A DNA stretch of 64,000 nucleotides from Haliotis asinina (GCF_037392515.1 NC_090280.1:62013504-62077503); one strand, 5' to 3'; shown: positions 12,801-27,800, counted from the first letter of the stretch. A program made the numbers and translations. Notes: generated by a model from the letters alone, not told the origin.

Positions 12801-15800
12801 ATTCTGAATGGGACTTACTGTGTCATCATGGAATCGGGCGAAGGTCTGACAAACACCTGGTGTGTTGAATGTTGTGGTTGGCTGCAAGGACCTCATGTGC
12901 CACATCGCCAACTTCGGTCCACCACCACACACCTGGAAACCACATCAGATTTAGGGGTTAAAACATCATCCTTGTATCTACAACTAACACCCAGTAATCA
13001 CACTGACAAGACCCTAGAATTAGAATGTGATCCAGTTCATATTAGCCATTGAGTGCATTGCATTTAACATCGTTTTAAACAGTATTTCAGTACATCGTGC
13101 ACCCATTAAGATGTGGGTGGAGAGTGATCATCAGCTTATAAGAAGCTTCAGTTGCTGATGAGTGAGTGAGTGAGTGAGTGAGTGAGTGAGTGAGTGAGTG
13201 AGTGAGTGAGTGAGTGAGTGAGTGAGTGAGTGAGTGAGTGAGTGAGTGAGTGAGTCTTACGCCACACTCAGCCTGACCACCAGTCGCCTCATACGACAAA
13301 CATAGTCACCTCTCATGGCAAGCATGGTTTGCTGAAGGCCTATTCTACCACGGGACCTTCACAGGTCTCCAATTCCGAAGGTACTAGTGGAACATTATAC
13401 TCAGTACATAAATGAATATGGTCTCAATTCATTTTCATCAGCATCAAAGCTTTGGACATCATATATTTGGAAAAAGTTAATGACAGGAGTTAACACAGGT
13501 TGATGATGTTGTCATGGAAACTTACCATCCAGTCTTCTCCAGAGTCTAATGTCACACAGCCAAGCCATCTGCCCATCTCCGGTCGACTACACATCTACAA
13601 CAAGTTAACATGGCGACAGTTAGTGACCATGGTCACTAACCATGGCAAAGTCTGTGACTACAGTTACACAAACTGTAGATCTGCATTTGACATTACTTCT
13701 GTCATGGTAACCGTGATGACAGGCACACACACCAGACCATTCCAGCAGACTACATGTGTACAACATGTAACTTTGGTAACGTACAAGATCTTCTTACCTC
13801 ATGTTTGTAAGGTTCAAGTATGTGGACAGATTCACCAGGCGATCGCAGATCTGAATATTAAAAAAAAATTCAGCACAGGTGATTCATCAGCCATACTTTA
13901 GGACTTACATGATTCTCAGTTTTTTATTGTGTTCCAAGAATGTGTTTTTTATAATAATAACTTTACATTGATTAACATTTCAATATTACGAGTCACAAAA
14001 GCTAAAAGCGCTGAGTGTGATTTGAACTCAAATCCAGATATTGAGAGAGTGGGCTGACGACCTGCAATAGGAGTTCTGACCCTTTGTTCGTGTTTTTGCA
14101 TATGCTGCTTAAAAAAAGGACCGAGAAGCAGTTACATCTTTGTCTTCCGCCATTGCTTTTGCTGGATTTCTCCAGAAAGGAATGACAAATATATAACAGG
14201 TTGTTTCTGAAATGTATAGGGGACTTACACACGACTTTGAAGACTGCTTTGGATTTACACGTGTCAGTCTGGTAAGATGGTCGGCTGACCTTCTCAACTC
14301 AATTTTCAGTCAGAACATCAAATGAATCAAGACTGCAGTAATTATAGACATTCAGTTGACATTTTAGATTAGTGAACTTGTAATAATGCATTAGAAATCT
14401 GTGCTGTCATTCATAGTAACCTTTTTCTTTGTGTATTCAACATTTCATGGCATTGAATATTTTATGCTTGTGAGTGTTCTATTTCACTGCTTTAAAGGGA
14501 ATTCACAAATTCTTCAATGTACCAGTTGGACATGAATATTGACCTAGATCTTTCTATGCTTTGATCAATAATTCACGTCCCTCACATGTAACACTGCTTT
14601 GACCTGTAATTCACTTTACTCACGTGTGTAACACTGCCTTGATCAGTAATTCACATCCCTCAAATGTGTAACTCTGACCAGTACTTCACATCGCTCACAT
14701 GTGTAACACTGCCTTGATCAGTAATTCAAGTCCACTGACTGTTTACCACTTTGATCAGTAATTCAAGTCCGTTGACTTTCTACCACTTTGATCAGTATTT
14801 GACTACCTTGCTTGAAACCATGACAGATGTAGGCTAGTGTATGTGCAGTGCATGATGATGGAATCGATTCCACGCATAGCTGCACCCTTGCTCTTAACAC
14901 TCTCACATGCTTCACCAATCACACAAACTTGAACCTGGGGCCCCTTCGCTCGCAATGGCAAGCACCAGTGGGCATCACTCATACATATACATACGAGTCA
15001 ATTGTCAGGGTGGTGCTCAACTTACCCTTGTTTGCCAGTAATATACCTACCCCATATTCTGACAGATCCATCCTCTGATGCAGAGAGACATTCCCGAGCC
15101 TCGTTTTTCAGACACAAATGATGGACATAGTCTTCATGACCGCTTAGAGTTTGCTGCAACAAGAACATCACAAAGTCTAAAATATATGCCTTTTCCCCTC
15201 CAGCTATGAAGTTGTAAAAGATGTAATTTTGGCTGTGATTTGCAGAAATCATGGTGAGATTGAAAAGTCACTTCAGAAACATTACTGAGAAAATATGCTG
15301 TACTCCAAGCATGCAATAATTGCCAGTGTTTACAAATTTTAATCAACATGTTCTATAAATAATCAGTTGAGAGGAAACAGTTTGGGTTTTTTTTTTGTCA
15401 TCTTTGTGATACCTCCAGATTCCCGGTCTCCATGTCCCATACATGCACGTTGTTGTCACCACATCCTGCTATCAGCTTCTGACTGCCCTCCTGGACAACA
15501 ACCAACATGCCTTGATTATGAAACAATGACTCAAAGCAGAGTTGAACACAACTAGCTCACCCACCTAACCCAGAGTGGAGATAAACCAAACTAACTACCC
15601 ACCTCAACCAGAGAAGAGTTCAACCCATCTAACTCGCCCACTTCACACAAAGTAGAGTTGACCCCAACTAACTCACCCACCTGACCCAAAGTGGAGATGA
15701 ACCCAAATACCTCACTTGAAGCAGATCTGAACCCAACCAGTGTTCTAAATACCTGCTTGCCACTAGCAAAAAAGGTGGCTGACCTTTGCTCGGGCCTGCA

Positions 15801-18800
15801 TGGCTAGTGATGATTTAGGAACTGATTGTTTTCCCTGACAATCCTGACTTGCTAATTTTAGCAACAACATCATCCTCAAAAACATAAACAAATAGTCAGA
15901 TACAGGTTATTACAAATAACGATCTAAATCGTAAGTAGTAACACCATTGGTTAGTTCTGTAATGCTAGAGTATGACCCCTGTGATTCACCACTGGTTGAA
16001 AGCAAAACCCAGATGGCTATGGAGGCTTCTCCAACCCCAGGAATCTGAGAAAGTCAGAGATGATGAGCAGACAGATTTACATGCATATGAGGCAGAGGAT
16101 GATGAGGCCTAAACAGTTCAAGTTTCTGACTGTGACAGCTACTATGGTAGTGAGGCAGAGGTTGGTGAGGCCCTGACTGTGACAGCTACTATGGTAGTGA
16201 GGCAGAGGATGATGAGGCCTAAACAGTTCAAGTTTCTGACTGTGACAGCTACTATGGTAGTGAGGCAGAGGTTGGTGAGGCCCTGACTGTGACAGCTACT
16301 ATGGTAGTGAGGCAGAGGATGATGAGGCCTAAACAGTTCAAGTTTCTGACTGTGACAGCTACTATGGTAGTGAGGCAGAGGTTGGTGAGGCCTAAACAGT
16401 TCAAGTTTCTGACTGTGACAGCTACTATGGTAGTGAGGCAGAGGATGGTGAGGCCCAAACAGCTCAAGTTTCTGACTGTGACAGCTACTATGGTAGTGAG
16501 GCAGAGGATGGTGAGGCCTAAACAGTTCAAGTTTCTGACTGTGACAGCTACTATGGTAGTGAGGCAGAGGATGGTGAGGCCTAAACAGCTCAAGTTTCTG
16601 ACTGTGACAGCTACTATGGTAGTGAGGCAGAGGATGGTGAGGCCTAAAGAGTTCAAGTTTCTGACTGTGACAGCTGCTATGGTAGTGAGGCAGAGGATGG
16701 CGAGGCCCTGACTGTGACAGCTACTATGGTAGTGAGGCAGAGGATGACGAGGCCTAAACAGTTCAAGTTTCTGACTATGACAGCTGCTATGGTAGTGAGG
16801 CAGAGGATGGTGAGGCCCAAACAGCTCAAGTTTCTGACTGTGAAAGCTACTATGGTAGTGAGGCAGAGGATGGTGAGGCCCAAACAGCTCAAGTTTCTGA
16901 CTGTGACAGCTGCTATGGTAGTGAGGCAGAGGATGGTGAGGCCTAAACAGTTCAAGTTTCTGACTGTGACAGCTACTATGGTAGTGAGGCAGAGGATGGT
17001 GAGGCCCAAACAGCTCAAGTTTCTGACTGTGACAGCTACTATGGTAGTGAGGCAGAGGATGGTGAGGCCTAAACAGTTCAAGTTTCTGACTGTGACAGCT
17101 ACTATGGTAGTGAGGCAGAGGATGGTGAGGCCTAAACAGTTCAAGTTTCTGACTGTGACAGCTGCTATGGTAGTGAGGCAGAGGATGGTGAGGCCCAAAC
17201 AGCTCAAGTTTCTGACTGTGAAAGCTACTATGGTAGTGAGGCAGAGGATGGTGAGGCCCAAACAGCTCAAGTTTCTGATTGTGAAAGCTACTATGGTAGT
17301 GATGGCAACAGCTCAGATCCTTCCAGTGATGATGTCTTAAGTCCTAAAGATCATTTAACATGAAGATAATATGCCCCACCATGCGCCGTGCACATTTGTC
17401 TTTTCAGGAGCAGATCTTAAAACTGTTCAATATTTCTTCACTAAACTTGGCACACAGATAGGTCTGGTGGTGTATCGGTGCCTTTTGGTAGTTTCAGAAT
17501 TCTGAATTAAATAATTCTGGCATTTCCATAGCAACAAGGTTTACTTTGTATGGCTATTCTTAGAGTCTGTCCCATCAATGTCAGAGGCTCAGAGTTAATA
17601 GTCTGAAACAATCAATTTGTGAAATGAAAGTTTGAACTGTTCTCATATGTTCTCTTTATTGTCTATCATGAATTACTCGAGCCAGTAAGGTGTCTGAACG
17701 GCCAGTGACATTTTTGGGTCACTAGCCCTGCTGGCTCATCCACCTCACCCAAAGCAGAGTTGAACCCAAATACCTCACCCATCAGACCCAACCCAGAGTT
17801 GAACCAAACTACCTCACCCAAATGACCTAAACCAGTGTTGAACCCAGCTACCACACAACTGAATCAAAGTGGAGTCGAACCCAACACTCACTCACTCACT
17901 CACCCATTCATTCACTCAGCCCTGACGACTACCCACCTGCTGGTCCATCACTATGGAGTTAACTTCTGGGTTGGTAAACACCCCTCTGAAATAAAGTAAG
18001 CACGTATAATTATCATAATAACAATAATGATCAACAGAAAGCAAAGATATGCTCATGTCATGTATAAACATGACAGAGGAACCCAGTTATCATAATATAA
18101 TCAGTAGTTGTCTAGATACTCTGCAAAATTCCATTTACATGAGATAGCGGTTTTCCCTTACGATAATAACAAAAATCGATGAAAAGAAGGATTAAAAATA
18201 CAGTCAGACCTTTATAAAAAATGTTCGGATAGTGAAACATTCATACTGCTGAAACCACAACATATGCACCAAGTTACTTCCCCTTAATATCTCTCCTTAC
18301 TATTGATACATGAGGAAATCAAAACAAAACATCAGAGACAATCACAGGATTTAATACACACTGTTTCACTCACACATTCGACTTACAAAAGTAGTCTTTA
18401 ATGGTGGGCTGCTGCAAAGGTTGTTTTAAAGAATTGAGCATGCCCATTGCTTTATCTGCATTTTCGAAGTCACCCTGGCACTCGTAATACATAATATTAC
18501 TGCAGTATGAATAATACCAGCATTAATCGGTTGAATACAGGATGTAGTGTTGGGTGGAAGGAAGTGTACTTTGACATTCGTCAGCTTCACAGGTTTGCAA
18601 CTGTGGGTGGCTGTGTTGTTCACGAGAAGTATGACGCACGGCCATCTGACTTACACTGTCTATCAAAAATTCTAAGAGTGAGTGAGTGAGTGAGTTTGGT
18701 TTTACGCCGCTTTTAGCAATATTCCAGCAATATCACGGCGGGGGACACCAGAAAATGGGCCTCACACATTGTACCCATGTGGGGAATCGAACCCGGGTCT

Positions 18801-21800
18801 CCAGCGTGACGAGCGAACGCTTTAACCACTAGGCTACCCCACCGCCCCAAAAGTTTGCAGAACATGTCACAGGTCATCCACGCCTTCATGTTTCTTAATT
18901 TGATAACGAAATTTGAAGCGGTAAAGCCAACCACAAGAATAACCAAAATCACTGATTCCTAATTTTGAACCCAATTCCAGGCCTGTCTCAGTTAACATGT
19001 GTTCATTTCTGTCATTTAAAGATAAAGTGCTTCCTCTAATTTGGCATGTTTAGCATTTCATTCCCTTATGAGAGATGGAGAATCTTCCGAAATATTTATC
19101 CACTTATCCTTACTTTTCCAAATATCCGAAAGAGTAGTTCTGCCAACAGAATGACCGAATTCTTCACCAAAATGTTTACTTAAAAAATTGAAACTGGCTT
19201 TTGGATTTCTTCTTTGTATAGGCAAATCTCTTTTTTTTGAGCATCAGTAATTTTGAAGCACTTACGCTTAGCAGGCTGGTTAGCCATAGTGAAAACGCAT
19301 TGCTTTGTGAAATGTTTACCCGTATTTCTAGTGGAATATTTTAACAACACATATTGACACTTCTCACTCAGTTTATTTGGAGTAAAAGGTGTTAAAGGTT
19401 AACCACAAAACTGGACTGGTCAGGCTTTATGATGAAGGGATTAAAGGGACGAGTCACTGAGTCACTAAACAAGCAACATGTCACTTTGGGTGGACCAGTC
19501 AGCAGCGCGGTCAACTTCAATTGTTCAGATTAACGCAGCTGTTTACAACTTAATTCGTCCAATCCGTTCCGATTGACCTGGAAACTGAATTATTGGTCTG
19601 ACAAGGTGTCGATTATGTAGAATATATAGGGGGGATGATTTGGTGTCCAGTGAGTAGCATTCGGAAGTTGGTGGATTTGGATTAATGAGGACCAGATTAC
19701 CGCGGCCTGACAGTAATTATCAATTGTGAAAAAAAACCAAATTGTATTAATCTTGATTTTGCTGTTTTAGTACAACACACTTGAATGAAGTAAACTAGCC
19801 ATTACATATTCACGATCAAACATGCACAACTGCGTAAAGCTATGCATATTGTATTGATAGTTTTGTATTCATCACTTCGTTACATATTACTGTAACCTGT
19901 CTATGAATAACTCTTAAAACTCATCATATTAAAAATGTATGTATTTCGATTATAATTGATAATCGTTCACAAGTTGATAGTGGATTTTGTTTCCGAATCC
20001 CAAAACTATCATGAGTGTCTGTAAACAATTGGCAGTCCACAAACGTCCAGACAATCAAGAACATAGATTCATGCAAGTTGGGACATCATGACATGTGATT
20101 ACTAAGTCTCCCAGCCTTACCACAGGAACTATTTACAACCGTTGCCATGGAAATACTTACCCAGCATTTCCCTGGGTAGATGGCAAGCTCTCATGTCACA
20201 GTACAAAGATGCTATTCTAGTCTTAGAGATATATCACAAATTATGACATGAAGACACTTGTGAGAAATGAAAATGATATTCTACTTAATAACTATAACAT
20301 TAAATTTTAAAAAAAAAACATTTAACATAACACAAATTGATATACCTACTTTTTGGGCAGAGAAAATGACCAGGTGATTTTAGGAGCCTGAAACGTACAA
20401 CAATACATGACTCAATACATTACCGCAAATCTCAGGTTTAAGTGAATGAGTGAGTGAGTTTAGTTTTACACTGCACTCAGCAATATTCCAGCTATATGTC
20501 GGTGGTCTGTAAATAAGTAAGTCTTGACCAGACAATCCAGTGATCAACAGCATGAGCATCAATCTGCTCAACTGGGAGTCGATGATGTATGTCAACCAAG
20601 TCAGGGAGTCTGACCAGCAGATCCTGTTAGTCGCTTCTTACAACAAGCATAGTCACCTTTTATGGTCTCAGGTTTGAAGTACAAATGAAACATATTATTT
20701 GATTCATTTCATTTCCCCCATTATTTCATGAAGTAAAATCATAAACATTAACTTTAAAAAATATCTATATAAAAGAAAAGGTATCTGAGACCCACAAGGT
20801 ATGCCCAGTCCCACAATACCTTATTCAAGATGTCCGCCCACCTCCATGCACATATATCTCCTTCCCCAGCACTAGGAAAAAAGAGAATTAGTAAGAAAAC
20901 CTGGAAGTACAATACTGAGATTGGCAAAGACAGATTTGGACCAGTCATTCAAGTAGAAAACAATCAATCAACTATTAGATTTTCATCTGGCTACTTTTAA
21001 ATAAATGCCTACGTACTAGCTCTGAAAGGCAATGTTCAATGTAAACTACACTAAGTCATATATAATACACCAGGCACACACCTAAACCCATGTCACTGAA
21101 TCAAAACCCATGTCTCAGCTAGAGTTTCTTCCCTTTATCATTACAAAAAAGACACGACTCTGGATTAAACAAATGATTAACATTTAATGTTTGTAAAGCT
21201 TATAAAATGACCAATAGCAAGCACAACAATACATGTAAATAAATTCAAGGCATTGCAAAGTCTCTTGTTGTTGATTTTCCAGGAACATTGTACAATGTCA
21301 CAGTCACACCAAAAAGTCCTTCATGGTCATTTGTGTGTGTGTTACCTTTTTCATCGAATTCTAGACATCGATGATTTTACCCGAGTGATATCTCGTCTCT
21401 GATTGACTCGAAATAGGTCACCAGACTTTCCAGATAATTCTTTGCCTCTGTCGAACTCGGTGGCACCGGTGCTGGATCACTTTCCTCCTCCTCTTCCTGA
21501 CAATCGTCAGTTGGTTGAACTATGTCAATGATTTCACTGTCCGTGAGTGGCTCGCATGTTGTTTCACTGTCTTCTTCGCGACATATTCTTCTGCACTCAC
21601 AACATCCGATGAAGGAAATTCATTCAGGATGAGTCTCAGTTCTGACAATGCAATGTCATCTTCATTCACAAAATCTGAATCACCATCATGAGATATTATG
21701 TCCACATGCCTGTAGCAGTTCCTAATTCTTTTCACACTGACTTCATCCCAACTGGTTTTCACAAAGAGAAGTGAATGTCTCAAAGTCAGAGTCTGATTGC

Positions 21801-24800
21801 GTCCTTCCTCAGCACAGGTGATGTAATGCCTGATAAGCGACCTTTTGTATTAGGCCTTGAAAGTCCGAATTATGCCTGCATCCATTGGTTGAATGTGTGA
21901 TATGGTATTTGCAATGTGATCGAAGCACATTTATGGCTTGCAGCAATGTCTAGAAGCAAAATCACTTTAAGTCCATGTGAACGCATCTGTCTGTCAAAAA
22001 ATTTCAGCCAATCAGAAAAGAGCTCACTGGTCATCCACGCCTTTGAGTTATGTCGGTATCTCACGCACACTTCTGGATTAAAATCACGTCCGAAACATCG
22101 TGGTCTCCTTGCTTTACCGATCACAAATGGCTTAACTTTCACAGTTCCACTTGCATTCGCACACAATGCCACAGTTATTCTGTCTTTCGAACGTTTCACG
22201 CCAGCAGTGGCTTTAGTTACTAATGTGTAATTTGGTCCTAATCTGTAGAAAAGTCCCGTTTCATCAATGTTGAAAATTGTTTCGGCATCGTACTCGCTCA
22301 AAACTTTCTTCACTTCCTCTCTCCCCGCGAGGACTGCAGTCTTGTCGGCACTGGCTGCTTCTCCCTGGAGCACTTGCTTCGATATAGAGTGTCGAGATTT
22401 GAATCTGGCCAGCCATCCACGAGAGTACACGAAATCCGTAATTGACAACTTGTCACCGAAAGTCTTTAGCTTTTAAAATTAATATCTCGTCATTAACAGC
22501 TACATTCTTGCTGGTCATTTCGTTCATCCATAAAAAGAGCACCTCCTACATTTTCTGATGTTTGGCGTTTCTTGCTCGAGACAGGGCTGCGGAGTCTTCA
22601 GGAATGGTAAGCCATTTCTCCTTGCTCTTCAATATGTCCCTAATTGTAGATCTCCCCACTGAGTGTGCAAATATTTCACCAAAGTGTTTACTTAGGAAAT
22701 CTAAACTTGCTTTAGGATGTTCTTCTTTATACCTTGCAATCTCTCTTTTCTCAAATGCGGTTATCTTGTTCCGTTTTCGCTTGGAAAGTTGACTCGCCAT
22801 GTTTGCTGATACGTGTCGAACAAACTGTGAATGTACAGCATCTTCAGTCGGGAACTTTTAATGTCTCATTAAAACAACATCCCTTAATTGACATTTCTCA
22901 AAAGTTAACAAGAGTTCATCATGTCAACTCAATGTTTATTGTTCCCAATGACTGAGTGCAGTTACGAAAACATCGCCCGAGAAGCAAGGGAGGCGCTGTT
23001 ACGGTTCGTGAACATGATTTACAGTGTCCGGACAATGAAGCAATTTACTGGTTACAGCTATTCATTGTCCGGTTCCGGAAACCGAATTTCCGGATTACCG
23101 AGGCAAATTATATAGGCATTAATTGGTAACAAGCTAAAATCTCCGGGAGACGAGACATCCGGATTATCAGTGTCCTGACTAACGAGGCTTCACTGTAGTC
23201 CAGTAAGATTATAAAAACTGCTACAGATGCATTCTCATCATCAATAATGAAGACACTTAACTGCACCAACCTTATGAGGAGATTGCTTGTGGAGGAAAGG
23301 CAATAAACAGCACCATCCTCGCTGGCTGAAGTAAAGAAAACATCGACATGTAGAGCCATTGTGTATAGTGGTATAGGATCTTTTGGATCCCTCGGGCTGG
23401 AATTCAGATAAATCATTGCATCAGACATATTTTTGTGATTCTAAAGAACAAAATGATGCAAGAAAAACATCAGCAATGGAGACACTGTCTGTACAGGTAG
23501 AGATTGAGCATCTTCTGCATCCAGTGGGTGGGTGGGGGTGGGGGCATTTCCTCTAACATTTGTACCAAACATGGTTCAGCATCCATGCCTCCAATAGCCT
23601 ATGACTAGGTTTTCTTTATTAATTATTTATCCATTTTACCCATTTTACCACCAACTGCCCTGAATGCAATGTGAAAGTCAGTGGGTATATCAAACACAGA
23701 CTTACCCTTGAATGTGAAGACTGGATTGTACGAGGCTTCATCAGCATCAGGAGAAAGACTAGAGGATAAACTGTAAGCATACAACAACATGCCATGAGAT
23801 AGCACTGAGTGGACACGTCACAGGCCATGAGATATTACTTACTCGACATGTAACATGCCATGAGATAGCACTGAAACCACATGTAACATGCCATCAGATA
23901 GCACAGAGTCCACATGTAACATGTCATGAGATAGCACTAAGAGCACAGGTAACATGCCATGAGAGAGCACTGAGTGGACATATAACATGCCATGAGATAT
24001 TACTGAGTGGACATGTAACATGCCATGAGATATTACTTACTCAACATGTAACATGCCATGAGATATTCTGAGTGGGCATCGAACATGCCATGAGATAGCA
24101 CTGAGTGGACATGAGACAGCACTGAGTGGACATGTAACATGCCATGAGATAGCACTGAGTGAACATGTAACATGCCATGAGATAGCACTGAGTGGGCATC
24201 TAACATGCCATGAGATAGCACTAAGAGCACATTTAACATGCCATGAGAGAGCACTGAGTGGACATATAACATGCCATGAGATATTACTGAGTGGACATGT
24301 AACATGCCATGAGATATTACTTACTCGACATGTAACATGCCATGAGATAGTACTGAGTGAACATGTGACATGCCATGAGATAGCACTGAAACCACATGTA
24401 ACATGCCATGAGATAGCACAGAGTGGACATGTAACATGCCATGAGATATTACTTACTTGACATGTAACATGCATGAGATATTACTGAGTGAACATGTAAC
24501 ATGCCATGAGATATTACAGAGTGAACATGTAACATGCCATGATATAGCAATGAATTCCACTGAGTACTTTAATCTGTACTGTTTGAAAACTGTTCCAGCA
24601 TTTCGGTATGTTGTGCAAACCTGTTATTGAGTAATGAGTGAATATTTTACAACACTCTTAAAGATATTCCAGCAATGTCACAACAGGGGTCACCAGAAAT
24701 AGGCTTCACACTTGTACCGATGTGGTGAATCAAACAGACATCTTCAGTGTGACAAGCAAATGCCTTAACCACTAGATTACCCCACTGACCGTTGTGGAAG

Positions 24801-27800
24801 TGGTTTACCATCCTTATGTCAAAAGTTTAATTGGATATAACCATTTTTAAGAATACTGATTAGTCCTGACCCTATCAATAATCTCTCAGGCAAGCAAGAT
24901 CCGTCGATCAACCAATTATCTGATCGATCGCCCCAACACTAGTAATGCTTCTGTTCATGTCTGACATCGCTCCAACAAGACAAGGACTATGGCCACATCA
25001 TACTCCTTTCAGGTGACATCTATAATGATTTATTGCAATGTGACTGGGAAAAGGAGTGCTTGCTCTGATGCAGAAAACCAACCTACTTGACACACAAATT
25101 ACCTCAAATATGCTGTGAACTTAAAAGCTTGTGTCATTCTTCACATAACGCTACTGGGCCCTAAGTTCAGATAATCTAAGTTTGTAATTTGCTGTTGTTT
25201 ACTTAGTTCACTATTTGCCAGTTTGATTGAGTGAGTGAGTTTAGTTTTACGCCGCTTTTTGGCAATATTCCAGCAATATCACGGTGGGGGACACCAGAAA
25301 ATGGGCTTCGCATATTGTACCCATTTGGGGAATGGCATGACGAGCGAACGCTTTAACCACTTGGCTACCCCACCGCCCCATTTGCCAGTTAACTGCTAAG
25401 TGCTGAATAAATACCTGACCTGCCTTACCTTGTTTTTTATCATTATTAAACAATCACAGTCAACGTCTTGATACAAGTTCCATACTGAAGCTGACTCCCT
25501 AAAACTCCATGACTCCCTCTCATGACACCCAAGGAGTCATGATGACTCCTCAATTTTCATGTCTAGGGCAAAGACTGGAAAAGACATTTTAACATGTACT
25601 AGCTTGTCTGACTAAACTGTCTGACTACCCTGTCTGACCATCAATTACTACAACAACATGTGAAACAAATACTTACTTAAACACTGCAATCTGACCATAA
25701 TTGTTGGCAGCCACAAGATATTTCCCACAAGGAGAGTAACACTGTGAGAAGACAGTTGTGTGGAGGAACTGGCGCACAGACAAGCCTCGGTCCTGAAATA
25801 TACAATTTGAGCATGTTGAGGGGATAGTTACTTCATTGTGCAGACTAATGCTCTAGCTGTTGATCAATGGATTGTCTGGTCCACACTCGATTATTTACAG
25901 ACCACTGCCATATCGCTGGAGTATTGCAGAGTGTGGGTTAAAATTTAACTCTGTATAAGTAATTTGGGGGGGCTGGCTAGAAAGACTTATCATCAGCAAT
26001 GTTGTCAATGGAATCATTATAACTGATTATCAACTTGAAATTGTGGAATCATGAATATCATCCATGGATTATTGTGATGACATAATTTTTATATTTACTC
26101 AGTAAAAAACACAAAGTTATGTCTTTATTTATGGGCTGCTACTAAAGTATGTTCAGGACAGTGTTATGTTAATAATCCAAGCCAGCACATCACCACCCAC
26201 TACTCATGTGAAAAATATTGATTTCTTTCAGATGTTAGAGGGATATTTGCCCAAAGTTATTGATTGATAATCAATTGATATTCATTTCACAATGGCAACA
26301 TAACTACCTCCATGTTGATCACTTTACACTCATTCTCATTTCTCAATAAATGGGCGCATTTGACCATATCAAAAGCCGAAAAATAAAGCTAATTTTTATA
26401 CTACCAAGGATTGACTTGGGCAGCGATATTATGATTTTTTCATATCAATTCCAATAAAATCACACTAAAATGTATTTGCAGCGATTTAAAATCGCATCCT
26501 GCTCACCAGTACAATTAGAAATAGTAAGGTGTTTAAATCTATTTTACTGAGAAGGGTTTTGTCACCATTTTGTTCTGTCAAACATATTCCCATTGCTTTG
26601 TAACTATTTTAAATCTTTGAAACATAACTTCCTGTGTGGAACTTCGAATGTAGTTACACATGGCTATATAAAACAAGCAGCGCTGCAAGGGGTATGATAA
26701 ACTCTGAACTCTGTGCGACGCTATACAGAGTTGGTGTTCAAATGCCTACCAAAAAGCACCTGCTAACGAGACCATCTCATTCGATACAAAAGTTTTGAAA
26801 GACTACAAATGAAAATGAAGAAACAGCTGAAATGGTGAACTTGATAAAAACCAGAAAACAGACACCAGTGGTAATGCTGTAATTTATTGCAATTCATGAT
26901 CGGTTGTCTTGAAGTTGCTTAAATACACATGACAATGTCTTATTTGTTGTTTATTCCTTTTCTTACAAATGATCATAAATAGTTAAATCTCTTAAGATTT
27001 GAAGAAAACTAATGTTTATGGTCCCTAGTAAGACTGTATCTCATATCTTTACTCAGCCATGTTTATCCCTGCCATAACTATGAGTTTATTTCAGTGTGGA
27101 GCATTTTGGACATAATATACAACAAGAGTTGGCAAGTAATCTTTGTTTTAAACACATTATTTTGTGACTCAAAGTAATGCTTCAAGTTTCCAAAAATGTA
27201 GCTAAGCAATGTATGTTACAGTGAAAGGGATTCTTCAATACACAAATTAGTATTAAACAAAATTCATTAAAGATATATTTTCCTCTTTCTTACCATAGTG
27301 GAGAATATTGTGGTGATGAAAAAAAACAAATAACTGTCATGAATATCAAACATGAGTTGCAGTTGAGACATCCAAAGGACACTTACCTTTTCAGCCAAGA
27401 ACCATATTTGTGTAACATCAAACTACATTATGTGGTTTGTGTCATGTTCACTAAACATGCTAATAAATACAAATGTTTTCAATACAAATGAAGCCTTCGA
27501 TGTGTTCATTTCTTAAATGGATTCACTGATCATGTATATACATGAAATGTAACATACATTATTGCCTTTGTGTCACAGTTCTGAAATAATGAATTCTCAA
27601 ACAAATATTGCCTATTTCACTTCAACAGACACAACACATTAAGATAAGGTAAATGCAACATAAATCGTTTCAAGCAACTCTATTAATATTTTCAAATTCG
27701 TGACTTCGTAACATGTTTGACACTACATAATCCAACCATGATGCTCATTCATACCAGACATTTTAAAATGTTTATTTTAATGTGACTGAAACATGGAACT

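Noticed and set aside
13087-13299. Minus-strand frame encoding repeated LTHS
   Set aside because: Translation of the (GAGT)n microsatellite.
16252-17270. Minus-strand frames of 134 and 197 codons with a hydrophobic [16 protein letters not shown] repeat
   Set aside because: They mirror the 63-bp array. Only the plus-strand acidic frame continues into protein-like unique sequence on both sides.
18700-18848. Possible tRNA gene from A-box and B-box words
   Set aside because: The head belongs to SINE-A; no closed acceptor stem, and it is followed by the SINE body and tail. The same applies to the other SINE-A copies.
23326-23428. Upstream extension of THOC6 exon 4 ([18 protein letters not shown])
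   Set aside because: The frame is open, but the phase from exon 3 fits only the acceptor ending at 23326 (CTTTACTTCAG), and the resulting protein aligns with THOC6 without an insertion.
23839-24474. Frames rich in [11 protein letters not shown] and [10 protein letters not shown] repeats
   Set aside because: Translation of the 31-33-bp minisatellite.
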